Part shown: piece after piece, positions 11,481 through 24,233 of the stretch | Position numbering within the stretch: the first letter of the stretch is position 1 | Layout of the letters: every line of letters begins with the position of its first letter | Assembly (NCBI GenBank): GCA_030770535.1 | Contig: JASVEC010000008.1 | Coordinates: 372,001-436,000, forward strand | Origin: Batkoa obscura | Taxonomy: Eukaryota; Entomophthoromycota; Entomophthoromycetes; Entomophthorales; Batkoaceae | Direction: 5' to 3' | DNA length: 64,000 nucleotides | Notes under the pieces: generated by a model | What the model saw: only the letters and a program-made list of their open reading frames with translations | Databases searched by the model: none | What the model was told of the DNA's origin: nothing | Made by a program: the position numbers and the translations under genes

Positions 11481-12629
11481 AAAGTTAATATTAAAATTAA
11501 AATTAAGGTCAAAAAAGTTAAAAAAGTTAAAGCAAAACTTAATTTTTAATTGATTAAAATAAATTAGTCAGCTTTTGTTTATTTATTGCTTAAAATCGAT
11601 TTTTTATTAAAATAAGTAAAAATCTATAAAAAAAATCATTGTTTTTTTTTTGATTATTACTTGCCTTTTTTAAAGTTTGATTATATAACTATTCAAGTTT
11701 AAACTATAATAACTAGCAATAATTTTTAAAATTAAAATAAAAAATTAGTTAATATTATTTAAATTTAATCAACTATATAGTAAATTATGAATGTAATTAA
11801 AATAATTATATTTAATATAAAATTATTTTGTTTATTTTAAAAAAGTTAAAAAGACTAAAAAAACATAGCATGTAAATAATATTAAAATAATATATCTATT
11901 TGAAAATAAAATAAATAGCATAAAATTAATAAAATTTATTTCATAGATGAATAATAGAAAATAAAAAAACTTTTTATAACATTAAAATAATAATAAATTA
12001 AAATCTTAATTATATAATTTAATAATTAAAACTAGTTATAAATTTTATTTAAAAAAAATAAAACCAATTAATTACTTCAATTTGATTGGATCTAGCAAAG
12101 TAAAAAACAAATAAAAAACAAATAAAAATAGAACAAATTCTATCTGAAAATTAATTTAAAATTAAATTAATGATTTAAGAACAAGTAAGTTGAAAGCTTC
12201 TGAATTTATTACTATTAATTAATTAAAAAAATATTTCTTTCAATTACCATTTATTTAATATTAATAAAATTAATATTTAGATAATGTTTTACCTGGTCTT
12301 ATTACTCCCAGTTAGATAATTATTATTACCTTACCTTTTAATTCGTAATAGCATAAGATTAATAAATGAATTTGGAATAAAATACATTTCTTTAATTAAC
12401 ATTTCTTCTATGGTGATTTTATTTTATAGTAACTTAACCAATGGTTTCTCTTTTTGCAAAAATAAGGAATTACAATTACTAAATTTAGGGGCCATTTTGC
12501 ATAAAGTGGGGGTAAGTTGAATTATCCGAATCTAAGTTCAAACTCATAATTTAGAGTTCAATTTATAACTTAAATATTTTCTTTATTTTAACAGATTGGT
12601 CGAACTTTTTTAACATCTTGAGCTAAACC

Positions 12630-15317
12630 ATGGAGGATCTTGACTTTGACTTAATTAAACCTGGAGCCCTAATTGAGGAGTTTAGCCATTTCAAAATCTA
12701 TAAATGCAAATACAATAGTAATTATACATGTTCCTTTAAGCATTTCAAAACAGAAAAAGTGGTCATAGATAAACTAAAAGATTGTTCCCTTAATCTCAAT
12801 AGAGAGCTAAAACGTTTGAAGTATAACACAAACATTGAGCGTTTTATAGGCACCTGTTTTGACGACCAAAACCAGTTTTATATGGTATCTGAATTTATTG
12901 TTGGCAAAACGTTGAGTCAATTTATAAAGGAGGATATCAAAGACATTCCTTTTGAAACTAAAGCAAAGATTTGTTTCCAGCTGGCTTTAGGGCTAGAATT
13001 TTTACATATCAACAATTTTGTTCATCGAAATCTTATGGCAACTAATGTCTTGTTAGATTATGAAGATAATTATTGTCCGAAAGTCACAGAGATTTGCTTG
13101 CATGAAATTTTGGATACTATAGATGAAGCGAATAAGGTAATTAGTTATTGTTCGTTGCTACAGGTTTGATTTTAATCATTTTAGATTGTAAGGACTCGAG
13201 ATGACTTTTATTGGAAGGCACCAGAAATCGCCGATCTTACTTTTAGCTCAGGAAGTAAAAAAGCGGACATATTTGCTTTTGGTATAATGATGTGGGAAAT
13301 TCTCTCTGAAAAATCAGCTCAATTTGAAGTCGACAATTTAATTGGTAAAGATTTGGCCCAAGACTTTAAAGACATTCCAGAAGATTTTATTAATATAGTA
13401 ACTGCTACTTTAAGTAGTGCCCCTGAACAAAGACCAAGTGCTCAAGAACTTACTTTTAGCTTACACCCTTTTGCTGGAAATGATGATTCCGATTTAGGGA
13501 GTGATGAAGAAGGAACTACCGAGTTACAAAGCACAACGATCAGTGAAATGCCAGAACATGGTACACAGCTTGATGATCAGGAAACTATTCTTTTATACAA
13601 ACAAGGGTTGGAATTTCTGGGGATGAAAGATTATGTCAACGCTGCAAAATGCTTTGATCTTCCAGCATGGAATAATCATGCTGAATCTCAATACTATTTG
13701 GGACGTGCACATTTATTTGGGCTTGGACGTGAAAGAAACCTTATGCTGGCTACTAAGTGGCTTGAAAGTGCAGCAAATAATAATCATTTAGATGCCGAGT
13801 TTTTGCTTGCAAGTTTATTTTATTTCGGAGTCCGAGAAAGCGGAAGAATTGACAAAGATGAAGCGGCATATTTATTTCAAAAGTTAAACAAAAAGAATCA
13901 TGTGGGCTCTCGAGTCTATTTAGCTTATTGTTATGAAACTGGGAGTGGGATTGATGCTAACCCAGAAAAAGCAATTAAACTTTATGAAAAATGTATTGAA
14001 GAAGAAGATTCAATTGCATTGTTTCGATTAGCTAAAATGTATGAGCTTGGTTTAGGGACTGAAAAAAACTCACGTGTGGCTATTGAATTACATCAAAGAG
14101 CAGCTTCATTAGGAAACCCGCATTCTAAATTTCACTTAGGTAAGATCCTCGAAGTAGGTGCCGGTATGCAAAAAGACCCAAATGCCGCGTTTCAGTATAT
14201 TAAATCAGCTGCCAACCTATCGCACCCAGAAGCTATCTACCATTTGGGTCGATTTTATCAGCGAGGCTTTGGTGTTGAAATTAATCATTTGATGGCATTA
14301 GAGCTTTTTAAGAGGTCAGCAGAACTTAATGTAGCTAAAGCTTGCCATTCAATAGGACACATGTATGATAAAGGTCGAGGTGTACCACAGGATAGTAAAC
14401 TAGCAGTGTTTTGGTATTTAAAATCAGCTAATGCCGGTGATCGCTTTTCTCAAAATAATCTTGCCAGATGTTATCATTTAGGTTCTGGTGTACCTAAAGA
14501 TATGGAAAAGGCTATCTATTGGTACCGTCGATCATGTGATCAAGGAGTAGTTCAAGCCTATGTCAATCTTGGTAGATGTTATGAACAAGGGTCTGGAGTA
14601 GAAAAAAATTATGGGGAAGCATTCAAATATTATAAAGCAGCAGCAGAACAGAATGATGCGAATGGATTATATAAACTTGGAAGTTGTTATGAAGAAGGGT
14701 TTGGAACAGAAAAGGATTTAAATGTAGCAATGGAATATTATAAACAAGCTGGGGAAAAGGGTTCAGAGAAAGCATTAGCTAGAATGAATCAGCTTCTAAA
14801 GCCTTTACCTCCTATTGACCAACAAGCACGTAATGAGTTAGTAGCAGTCAATGAGCCCCATGGACGTAATATTGCAAATCTTACGATTGATCCTAACCCT
14901 AGACCAAGTTCATATCAAAAACCACTTCCAGAACCCATCCCTTTAGTTGCATCACCCAAAATTATACCGCCACCATCACCAAAAGGCTCAATGAGCTCCT
15001 TAACCAACGGAAGCAAAAAAACGAAAAGTAAGTTGAAGAAACCAGAAGACTTTTTGTCACTTGATAATTTATATACTGACGAGCCCAAAAGTAAAGCTAA
15101 AAGTAAAAATAAAAAGGAAAGCAAAGATAAGTTCTTTGACTTACCACAGAACAATCCATCTTTACCACCGGAGCTTCCGAGTGTTAGCAATTCAACACGT
15201 AGTCGTCTCAATAGGCTAACTGCTCAGCGCTTTGATGTGAATTCCATGTCTAAACCAAGGGTTATCCCTAATCTTGCTAAAGGGTCGAAATCTAACTCAT
15301 CATTATCACAGAATTAA
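12630..15317 (+). CDS. Sel1-repeat protein with N-terminal pseudokinase domain (gene 1 of a tandem pair)
   Basis: The gene has two exons, 12630-13136 and 13185-15317, joined in phase 0 over a 48-bp intron (GTAATT...TTTTAG), giving 879 residues. Residues about 10-265 are a protein-kinase-like fold. The catalytic loop reads HRN (132-134) instead of HRD, and the DFG position reads EIC (154-156), so the domain lacks the catalytic Asp and the Mg-binding Asp and should be a pseudokinase. Kinase C-lobe landmarks YWKAPE and DIFAFGIMMWE are present in exon 2. Residues about 305-700 hold roughly eleven Sel1 (TPR-like) repeats of about 36 residues, and the tail to 879 is basic and Ser/Pro/Lys-rich. Such proteins serve as signalling scaffolds in other fungi; that role is inferred here. 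A closely related gene follows 400 bp downstream in the same orientation. Confidence 0.88.
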
Positions 15318-15715
15318 TATTGAATACCTTTAATTGGTTTATTTTTTTATTAAAAAATAAAATATAATTTTTAATGTAAAATTAAAATTAATAAATAAAA
15401 TAAAATAAAGTTTATTCTTTATTAAATGTATATGCAGAAAGAATGGTACTTGTAGTAAATATTGTTTATTATATTAGCGATAGTTTTAATTGTGTTTTTA
15501 AAGTAAATTAAGGATAATAGAAATCTGACCTAATTGTTTTTAATGGATTTGATTTATGACTCAATGTTCCATTTATAAAACGTAAATTTTAAAAAAATAG
15601 CTCACTAAGCCAATAAAGCAGTCAACTTGATCCATTTTTTGCACTAAAACGAACATCAAAAATTCAAAAACTCAAATTATAAAAAGGAAGAGTCTTAGCA
15701 TCAAAAGAGTTTCAG
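15318..15715. other. Spacer between the tandem Sel1 pseudokinase genes
   Basis: About 400 bp of AT-rich DNA containing the 3' end of the first gene and the promoter of the second. No separate feature is visible. Confidence 0.6.
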
Positions 15716-18040
15716 ATGAAAGAAATCAAATGGGAGCAGCTCCAAAGCAAACAACTTATAGCTAAACATAAATATAGGATACATTACCTTTGTAACTATC
15801 AAGGACAAAAAAAAGAATTACAAGAGTATCCAGGTGAAGAGCAGGTCAACTTAAACCTACGAGCATATTATTTCGAACTTCAAAAAGTCCACCGACTGCT
15901 AAAATCTTATCCCAACCAATACATTGAAAACTTTATAGCCTTTTATTTTGACTTGGATAGCCATTTTTTTACTTTAAAGCCATATGTGGATGGGGTTACA
16001 TTATATATTTTATTAACCGAAAACAAAGTATATGACTGGAGTTTGGAACAAAAGTTGAAACTTTGCTATCAGTTGAGTCTTGGTATCAGTTATCTGCACC
16101 AACATGATCTTATACATCGTAATTTGACTACAGTAAACGTTGAACTCGATGTTGACAATCAGCTTCTTCCTAAAATTAGAGATATCGGGCTGTTTGGCTT
16201 GTTAGATGCTTTAGATGCAAAAGAAAAGGTAAATTTTAATAAAGTATTTTATCTTAAAATCACTAATCACCTATTTAAAGACCCAAAGAAGGCGGAATGA
16301 GTTATATTGGAAAGCGCCCGAGTTTGAAGTTATAAACTATACAGTTGGAAGTGTTCAGGGCGATATTTATAGCTTGGGAGTGTTGCTGTATGAAATACTA
16401 AGCGGGAAAGTATTAGATCCAAAGGATAATAAATTGAATGAATATAAAGAATGGGACCCAACCATGCACTTACTACCAAAGGTTATCCGGGACTTAGTAT
16501 TGGCCTGTATCAACCAGGAGCCTGAATTACGACCCAGCTGTGCCGACATCATCACCATAATACAGCCCTTTGTTGGGGGTGAATATTTGGACAGCATTGA
16601 CTTTGATATAACTTTAGATCAAGTGGATTTATCAATATTAAATAACGAACAAGGGGAGAAAGAAATAGAACAACAACAAATACTAAAAGAGGTTGAAATC
16701 TGCTATCAGTTAGGCTTATCCTATTTAAAAGTTGATAATTACGTCAAAGCAGCTAATCTATTTGATGTTCCAGCTTGGAACCATCACGCAGATGCTCAGT
16801 ATCATTTGGGAAAGCTATATCTGCTTGGATTAGGAAGGGAAAAGAATTGTAGAACAGCAATGATTTGGTTGGAAAAAGCAGCAAATCAACGGCACTTGGA
16901 AGCCGAATTTTTATTAGCACAGATTGAGTATTTTAAGTTAAATAAAGATACTAAGAGTAAGATAAGCCAGGTGGTGTATAAATATCAAAGACTGAGCAAA
17001 AAGAACCACCTGGATAGTTTGCTCCATTTGGCTTATTTCAATGAATTTGGGATTGGTGTTGATTTAAATTATTCAAATGCAATAGAATATTATACTGTTT
17101 ATTTAAATGCCTCTGACGTTTTAAAGGGTACTAAGGAAGATAATAAAACAGTAGAAAATAATACTAGTAATAATCAAAATGTACCAATGGCGCTGTATAG
17201 GTTAGCTATGCTGTATGAGAATGGCCTAGGGATTGAAAAAAGCATCCCCTATGCCATCAAGCTATATTTAATAGGTATCGAGTACCAACATACCCATTGT
17301 GCCTATAGATTAGGCCAGCTATATGGAAATGGGTTAAAAATAAGGAGAGACTTAACCAAAGCACATGCATATTTTAAGCTTGCAAAACAGGGCATGCACC
17401 CAAAAGCAATTTATGAGTTAGGTAAAATGAATTTGAAGGGGATTGGGATGAAAATTAACTACCAAAAAGCACTTGAAAATTTCAAGTTGGCAGCGCAATT
17501 TAAAATGGCCAGAGCATACCATTCGATCGCTTATATGTATGATTTAGGTAACGGCGTAGAAAAAAATTTTGGATTGGCTTATAAGTGGTATTTAAAGGGA
17601 GCGAAAGCTGGAGATAGACTATCACAAAACAATCTGGCGCGGTATTATCAGTTGGGGATTGGAACCATGAAAGATATGGGAAAGGCTGTTTATTGGTATC
17701 AACTATCAGCTAAAGAAGGGGTGGGGCAAGCGATGGTCAATTTAGGTAAATTCATGATTATATAAACCAATAATAAGTTGTTTATTGAACTATAGGTAAA
17801 TGTTATGAAAGTGGACAAGGAGTTGAAAAAAATTACGCTAAGGCGTATGAGTATTATAAACTAGCGGCAGAGCAAAATGACTTACATGGCTTATTTAGAT
17901 TAGGGGCATGCTATGAGGCTGGCGTAGGAATTAACAAGGATTTGAATTTATGTTTAAAATATTACAAGAGGGCGGGAGACAAAGGGTTTTTAAAAGCTAA
18001 ACAGAGGTTTGAATTGATTTATAATTTGATTAACCATTAG
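15716..18040 (+). CDS. Sel1-repeat protein with N-terminal pseudokinase domain (gene 2 of a tandem pair)
   Basis: The gene has three exons: 15716-16228, 16281-17745 and 17796-18040. The 52-bp first intron has a CTAAT branch site and sits at the same position as the intron of the neighbouring paralogue. The 50-bp second intron interrupts a Sel1 repeat and is absent from the paralogue. The frame is continuous across all joins and predicts 740 residues. The kinase-like domain has HRN (134-136) in place of HRD but keeps an Asp in the DFG position (DIG, 156-158). C-lobe landmarks YWKAPE and IYSLGVLLYE follow. Sel1 repeats fill about residue 310 to the end, and the basic C-terminal tail of gene 1 is missing. 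It probably arose by tandem duplication and has diverged considerably. A catalytic role is unlikely; a scaffold role is inferred. Confidence 0.87.
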
Positions 18041-18127
18041 ACTGTTATCATTTTTTGTTTATTTAATAAATAATAGTAAGAAAACACTAATTTATTTTTA
18101 ATAACGTAACGAATATGTTTTTATTTT

Positions 18128-19006
18128 TTAAAGCTCTTTTGAGGTAGGAATCGGCATGATCGATTGGTGGTCATAATTATCAACAAAATAATTTAATAAT
18201 ATAACAATGGAAGCTTGGGCCATGATGTAAAAAGCCGGGCCAAAGAAGGGGATTAACATCAGGAAATAGAATAAAATAGAAAACCCAAACGTAATCGAAA
18301 ACTTTTTCTTAAAAAACAGAGCTCTTTGTTTCTGGTCCATCTCCAAGCGATTGAAATAAGGTTCAAATAGTTCTCTTATGATACTTCTACTAGTATAATA
18401 AAATTTGATAATTAATAAACAATAATTTTGATTTGAGTTGAAGAAAGTTGGTATCAAAGTAATAAGTAAGGCTAGCTTAAAACCAAGCATACGATTGAAT
18501 AAAAGGAATAAATTCAATGGTAATATCAAAGGACCGACCACAGGTATCTTTGATACTAAAAATAACAAACCAAAATAAGCCATACGTTTCAAGTTACGTA
18601 ACAATCCTTGCTTTAATTCCAAATAATAGTCTAGTTTATAATCACTGTTGTTTACTAAATATTCAACTAACTCTGTGTTTTTACCATATAGCTTCAAATT
18701 TGATAAGAATATGTTATTCATTGGATAAGGGTAGATGTACCTTAATATAAACAAGTTATTGATAAATACGATGGAAGAGTAGTTTAATATAAATTGATTG
18801 ATATCAAAGTTGAATAAATACATCAAGAGGCAGTTTAATAAATAAAACAAACTATTGAATAAGATGTAAAACACGCTTTTACTTATACTTAAAAATAAAA
18901 AAGCTTTATAAAAATAGCGCTGAATCTTTTTGTTTTGTACCGATTTATAAAGTGCTTTCACACTCAATCTTATACCTATCAGTATCTGTTCTGGTTTTAA
19001 TTTCAT
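18128..19006 (-). CDS. EI24/RRT8-like multi-pass membrane protein
   Basis: A 292-residue single-exon protein with ATG at 19006. It contains several hydrophobic stretches (about residues 45-70, 78-95, 150-180 and 240-275). The C-terminal part combines an amphipathic block (FEPYFNRLEMDQKQRALFFK) with IPFFGPAFYIMAQAS, and an earlier IPVVGPLILPLNLF. This matches the pattern of the fungal UsgS/RRT8/LDS1-LDS2 family, EI24 superfamily, whose yeast members sit on lipid droplets and act in spore-wall formation. The location and role are by family analogy. It ends 87 bp from the convergent Sel1 pseudokinase gene. Confidence 0.7.
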   Translation of the reverse strand: MKLKPEQILIGIRLSVKALYKSVQNKKIQRYFYKAFLFLSISKSVFYILFNSLFYLLNCLLMYLFNFDINQFILNYSSIVFINNLFILRYIYPYPMNNIFLSNLKLYGKNTELVEYLVNNSDYKLDYYLELKQGLLRNLKRMAYFGLLFLVSKIPVVGPLILPLNLFLLFNRMLGFKLALLITLIPTFFNSNQNYCLLIIKFYYTSRSIIRELFEPYFNRLEMDQKQRALFFKKKFSITFGFSILFYFLMLIPFFGPAFYIMAQASIVILLNYFVDNYDHQSIMPIPTSKEL

Positions 19007-19250
19007 CTTTTACAGTCGATTTAATTGTGATAATAAATTTAAACTAAAGAAGTAAATCAATTTTTAGTTTTTTATTCAACTTTATTACTTTTTAAAAAAT
19101 GCTCTCATTTTCTACTTTTAGCTCCAGCCAACCAATTTCCTTCTACTGACATCATACCACTTCACTTTTAATTCTATCTTTATTTGTATAAAATCAAAGT
19201 TGACTTATCTATAATACTACTACTAATGCTAATATCACCACTACTAATAT

Positions 19251-19679
19251 TTATACCATAACTGTGGTACTCTGTCTTAAACTTAAGTTAATAGTCAATA
19301 ACTTAGTATTATCTTTAGTATTACTAACAGTATTACTATTACTGCTATGATTACTATTGTTATTGCCACCCTCCTTAAATTTAATCAATTTAAGATCATT
19401 GGGATAAAACCTCATCGATATATACGCTGGCTGCTTCATTGCTTTGGAGGTAAACTGAATCATATTACAGATCATCAATTTGACCCTTAAGGGTGGATTG
19501 GGTGCGTTTGCTGAAGGCATTGAGTTGGATTTTATCTTGACCAACTTGTTATTAGATAAGAAATATAAACTTGTTATGTATTCTCTAAAAGGATGGATAG
19601 AAGTGTTGGTAGTGGTCGGACTTTTATATGAATGACTGTGCATGGTAGTTTTTGTATTATAAGTGTAGTTCGTAATCAT
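19251..19679 (-). CDS. Hypothetical 142-residue ORF, doubtful
   Basis: The frame starts with ATG at 19679. The middle (about residues 28-102, LYFLSNNKLVKIKSNSMPSA onward) has a mixed hydrophobic/basic composition compatible with a folded segment, and the local base composition is less AT-rich than the flanks. The ends are Thr/Asn/Ser-rich low complexity. I recognise no domain. It lies between two same-strand genes and could be a real small gene, an exon fragment or chance. Confidence 0.35.
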   Translation of the reverse strand: MITNYTYNTKTTMHSHSYKSPTTTNTSIHPFREYITSLYFLSNNKLVKIKSNSMPSANAPNPPLRVKLMICNMIQFTSKAMKQPAYISMRFYPNDLKLIKFKEGGNNNSNHSSNSNTVSNTKDNTKLLTINLSLRQSTTVMV

Positions 19680-20289
19680 TAGTTTATATTTTTTTATATT
19701 TTATGTTTTGTCATTTAGCTTGTTTATATAGGAGGATTTTATAAAATTAACTGGTCAAAGTTACTTTACTTGATTTAATTATCCTTTGGATACCGTTGAA
19801 AGAGTTTTATTGATATATTATTTTTTCCTTTCAAATTATAATTCGTATACCTATTATCCAATAAAATAAGCTTTAACTATATCTCTAGTTTTTTCTATTG
19901 GCTGAAATTTTATTTCTAATTTTACTATTTTTAAATATATTTTAACGGGTCATTAACTGGTTTTATTTTTATTAACTAAAATAATACCATTCTAATCTTA
20001 AAAGTTATTGCTAATGCAATTTAAACGTGGACAAACTTTTTAATTCGCCATCGCTTTTACTTTAAGGTTTTGATAATTACACATTACAAATATTAACTAA
20101 AATACTAAATGAAAATAAGGACAAATTAGAAGGTTTGCCTATGTTTAGATTACATCAATAATAAAATAAGATAAAAATTAGTACACAAAAATAAAGTTAA
20201 AACTTAATTAACGAACGAAATATCTTTATTATTTAATATATATAAAAATGACCAACATAAAGACAACAAAAGAAATTAAAAATATGGGA
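19680..20289. other. Intergenic region, no gene seen
   Basis: About 600 bp of AT-rich sequence downstream of the velvet gene. No MITE, RNA gene or coding frame is evident. Confidence 0.6.
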
Positions 20290-21279
20290 TTAATAGATTG
20301 ACTTTAGATAAGATAAAAATAGCTTATCAAAATCTCTATTATCTGTCGGATTCAATGTAGCCGCTTTAGGCTTTTTAAGAGAACCAATTGTGTATTCATT
20401 GTTCGATGCATTATTGTTATAACCATTATAACTATAACTAGAACTATTATGATTATAACGATTGTCTTTCTTGTTAGCTATATTAGAAGGTATAGTAATC
20501 ATTGGTAGATTTAAAGAATACTTTTGATAAACAAAGGATTCATTATAAAATGTAGAATGATTGTTATTTTGAGGAGTATTTAAAGCGGTTTGACTAGAAA
20601 TCGACAATGGGGAACCTTCTTCTTTAGCTAATGAGTCATTGGTTGGATTGTAAATGGAAGATATTAAAGATTGTTTTCTTTTATTGATATTGGTATTGAT
20701 ATTATTATTATTAATTAAATTAATATTATTATTGTTAATATTATTGCTATTTCTTCTACTTTGCATTCTTACACGAATTTTGATACCTTGAGATGCACAC
20801 AATCTAGTCAATAAGGTAGATTCCATCATACCAGGAAATGATTTTGGATTAAATACTTGAAAGGGGGTGGAATAGGTTGAAGACAATTGAATTGTCACAT
20901 CATCTTTAATAATAAAATGAGTGAACTTTAATTTAAAAATCCCTTCCACTCTCACTGATAAATCTTGAAACAAAATCAAATTTTTTATTTGATTGTTCAA
21001 GTCTTTAATCAGTTGAGTGGTTTGACTTAACCCGCCATTGAGCACACTATTTGGTTTATAGTTTTCTATCGGGAGTAGACTGGTACTGTCGACTAGCTTT
21101 ACATTAATAAAATGAAGCTGGGAGTTGTCATTGATGTCTTCATCTCCATCGTGAGTGGGACTATTGCTATGAATTTGTAAAATTGGTGGTGGATCAATAG
21201 GACGACGGTCAATTTTATCACGGCCACTACATTGGCGTGCTTGTTTTGGTTGCTGGAGAATGGACAATGTATAATACAT
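20290..21279 (-). CDS. Velvet-domain regulator (VosA/VelB/VelC type)
   Basis: A 329-residue protein with ATG at 21279. Residues 1 to about 178 are a velvet domain: the opening ILQQPKQARQCSGRDKIDRR followed by PIDPPPILQI, a central LFQDLSVRVEGIFKLKF, and a closing FNPKSFPGMMESTLLTRLC with GIKIRVR are all hallmark velvet segments. Velvet proteins are fungus-specific NF-kB-fold DNA-binding regulators of sporulation and secondary metabolism that form homo- and heterodimers. The domain begins at the very N-terminus and has no large insert, which resembles VosA/VelC more than VelB, but I cannot assign the subfamily with certainty. The C-terminal half is Asn/Ser-rich and probably disordered. Confidence 0.9.
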   Translation of the reverse strand: MYYTLSILQQPKQARQCSGRDKIDRRPIDPPPILQIHSNSPTHDGDEDINDNSQLHFINVKLVDSTSLLPIENYKPNSVLNGGLSQTTQLIKDLNNQIKNLILFQDLSVRVEGIFKLKFTHFIIKDDVTIQLSSTYSTPFQVFNPKSFPGMMESTLLTRLCASQGIKIRVRMQSRRNSNNINNNNINLINNNNINTNINKRKQSLISSIYNPTNDSLAKEEGSPLSISSQTALNTPQNNNHSTFYNESFVYQKYSLNLPMITIPSNIANKKDNRYNHNSSSYSYNGYNNNASNNEYTIGSLKKPKAATLNPTDNRDFDKLFLSYLKSIY

Positions 21280-24233
21280 GGTAAAGGATTTAATAGGGAT
21301 TTAAAATATTGAATAATAAATTTTTAAAAAGAAATTATAAATTGTACTTTATTTAAATAACCGTATCAAGTATTAATAATTATCTGAATTAAATTACTTA
21401 ATCCGCTTAAAATTTAATAGCAGAAGAAGTAGTTCAATTAATTACTATGATTTTGGGTATATGTTGATTGAATTATTATATATTAAATTACCACTTAATT
21501 ATATTCACTGCTAGGGTATGGGATAAGTAGTAGGATTGTTTAAGAATATACAATGAATTAATTTGATTTTAAATTCATTTATGTTTTAATAGCATTTTTA
21601 GTTTATTTCTTAATGAGTTCTCTCCTCTTCTACCCTCTTACTTTAGAATTCCCGGTAACTGTAAATCTATTTGTAGTCAATTCATTAATAAATTCATCAC
21701 TTTCCTACTCTTTAATTAGTTATAGGACCTTCTATTATTCTTTATTTTAAATAAAAATATAAATTTCGGATTGCATAAAAATATAATAGCATAAATGAAT
21801 TATAAAAATTTATTAAATAACATATCTTGTTTATTTACAAAAATAATTTTATAGAGGATGACAAATGGAATGTGTGGGTATTAAAGATCCTAATTATAAA
21901 AAAGAATTAATAAAAAAGATCTTATTAATTTATAGTAATAACTATAATAATATGCTCAGTTTTGCATGAATGGAATTATATATAAGTCTTTCAACATCAA
22001 TAGCTTGAATCAGACTCGTCATCTAATAAGGGCTCATCATTTAGATGAAAACAATAGTAAAACTACTATTATTATATTTGAGAATAGTAAAAGCACTTAC
22101 ATTAATTATCAACGGAGCATTATAGTACATGGATAAGATAAGCGGTAATGCATTAAAATCTATAAAATCAAAATTAATATAAATGATACTAATAAAGCTT
22201 TTAAATAATTAAGGTAATTTCAGTATAAAAAGCAGCCAGCTATGTCTTCCTTCAAGAAAATTAGGACGGTAATTCCATTAAAGAAAATCATCACTTAAAA
22301 AAGTACATAATAGAAACTATCTACTTACCATTTATATTACGCAGGGTTACTTATTAGTAAATATGATTTTAAAATGATAGGGGATGGTAAAGAACTAAAA
22401 ACAAACAATAAGTAAATGGAATTTGGAAGCTAACTAACAAAGTTAAAAAGTAATACAATTTCAGATTAAAGTTCTAATCAATGTAGTTCAGAAACTCTAG
22501 TTTGAAAATTTGAAATTTAGATCATCATTGTATTGTTGTTTAGCTTATCAAAGCTTTGTTACTTACCTATTAATACTCAATACAATCGGAGGAACTACTG
22601 ACACTGAAATACAGTTTACAGCAAGACAAGGAGAGAAAGAAATAAAGCAACCCATGCGCCTATAGCACAGTTTATGTTAATAAATTCAAGTACTACATGG
22701 CTATGTGCACAGCTGCCATACCATCACTTATAACTATAGATAGAAGTAGGAAGTCATAAAATATAACTTTTTAAATAGAAGGATTGGGATTGTAACCAAC
22801 GATTTAACATGATCTTTACATTTTAGCTTTATAGTGATTTCTGGGAACCGAATTTTTTCGGATTTTTTAGTTAATTTTATTGGTCTAAAATTTTTGACCC
22901 TGGTTTGACTAATAAAATTTTTTTAAAGAGCTTTAAAATTTGGATCGTTTTGAGAAGAAAATTTCAAGTTAGCAGATAAGCCAATGGAATTGAGGAATTT
23001 GGTGAAAGAAAACTTGACCAGTTAACTGCTAATTTTTTTAAATCGTTCCAAACAAATAGAATTTATTATTTAATTGTTACTGCATTTGATAAATCATACT
23101 CATCATTGTTGGACTTCATAAAAAAATAGTGAGTCTGGCTTTTCAAACATAATCAAACGATTAAGCATGAGGGATGTAATTTTTGTGATATTGTGGATAG
23201 GAATGAGTAAAAGGCTGAAATAAAATCTTAAATTGTCATAGTTTTAGAGCTTTATTTTAATTTTTGATATAATCGTTATGCATCTGGTTTATTATTTTGT
23301 CATAAGCAGAATGGTTTTAAAAAAGCTATATTTGAAATAGATTTTTATTGGGATATTTAATTACAATAAGTGTATGGCTATTTGTTTTATAAATAAATAC
23401 TAAAAAATTAATAAAGTTGATCAACTTGTTAAATCTTATATGAAAAGTAAACTTGGACATTATTATTTCAAATAAACTATGGTAAATTAATATTTATTGT
23501 TAAAAACATGTATAGAATTAAAGTAGTAAATAAAGTTGGTAAGAAATTTAGTTTAATACAGCATATATATTTTTAAATTAATTATTTTAATTATTAAGTG
23601 GTTGTTAAATATAAATACTCAAATAACAATATATTATTATATATATTATAATTTGATAAAATCAATATTTAGTCAAAATTTTTAAAAGAGGATAAATGCC
23701 AATATCAAATCATAAAAAAGAAGATATTAATAAGTTAACTGTTAATTATAATAGTATAATTGTTGAAACTGAAATAGATTAAAGCTTTAACTATTTCCCA
23801 TTGAAACATAATAAACAATTCTATTTTAATATATTCGACTTATAAGGTCTTTACAAGATAAATATCACAAGCTAATAAAAAGGAATAACATAAAAGTCAA
23901 ATATCATAGTTAATAAAAAAGTCAATAAAAAAGTTAATATATTGATTTATTATTAAGTCTATATAATAAATTAAAGTAAGGAGTTAAATATTTATTAGAT
24001 AAAATAAATAAATTATCAATCTAGTTTTAAAGCTGAATAAACCTCAAAATAATAAATTGAGGAAAAAAAGGCTTTAAGTTTATTTGAATTATAACTAAAT
24101 TAAACTAAGTTGTCTTAGTATCATTAATAACAAAACAATTAACTTGGAAAATTTCATATTTCAAATATTAAAAATACATCCTTAATGTTTCATTACACAT
24201 ATCAATTAATAAAGATATTCGAATATGTTACCA

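Larger units (their letters stand above)
9587..12629. other. Gene-free AT-rich region with MITEs and a transposon relic
   Basis: There is no convincing coding frame in about 3 kb. The region holds three copies of the 105-bp MITE family (9785, 10165 and 11037) and a relic related to the 2.87-kb transposon at about 11150-11480. The remainder is extremely AT-rich. The last few hundred bases are the upstream region of the first Sel1 pseudokinase gene. Confidence 0.65.

Noticed and set aside
21850-22800. A spliced gene in the 4.2-kb gene-free region
   Set aside because: The base composition is a little higher in GC, but no frame with recognisable protein features or splice-consistent exons could be built.
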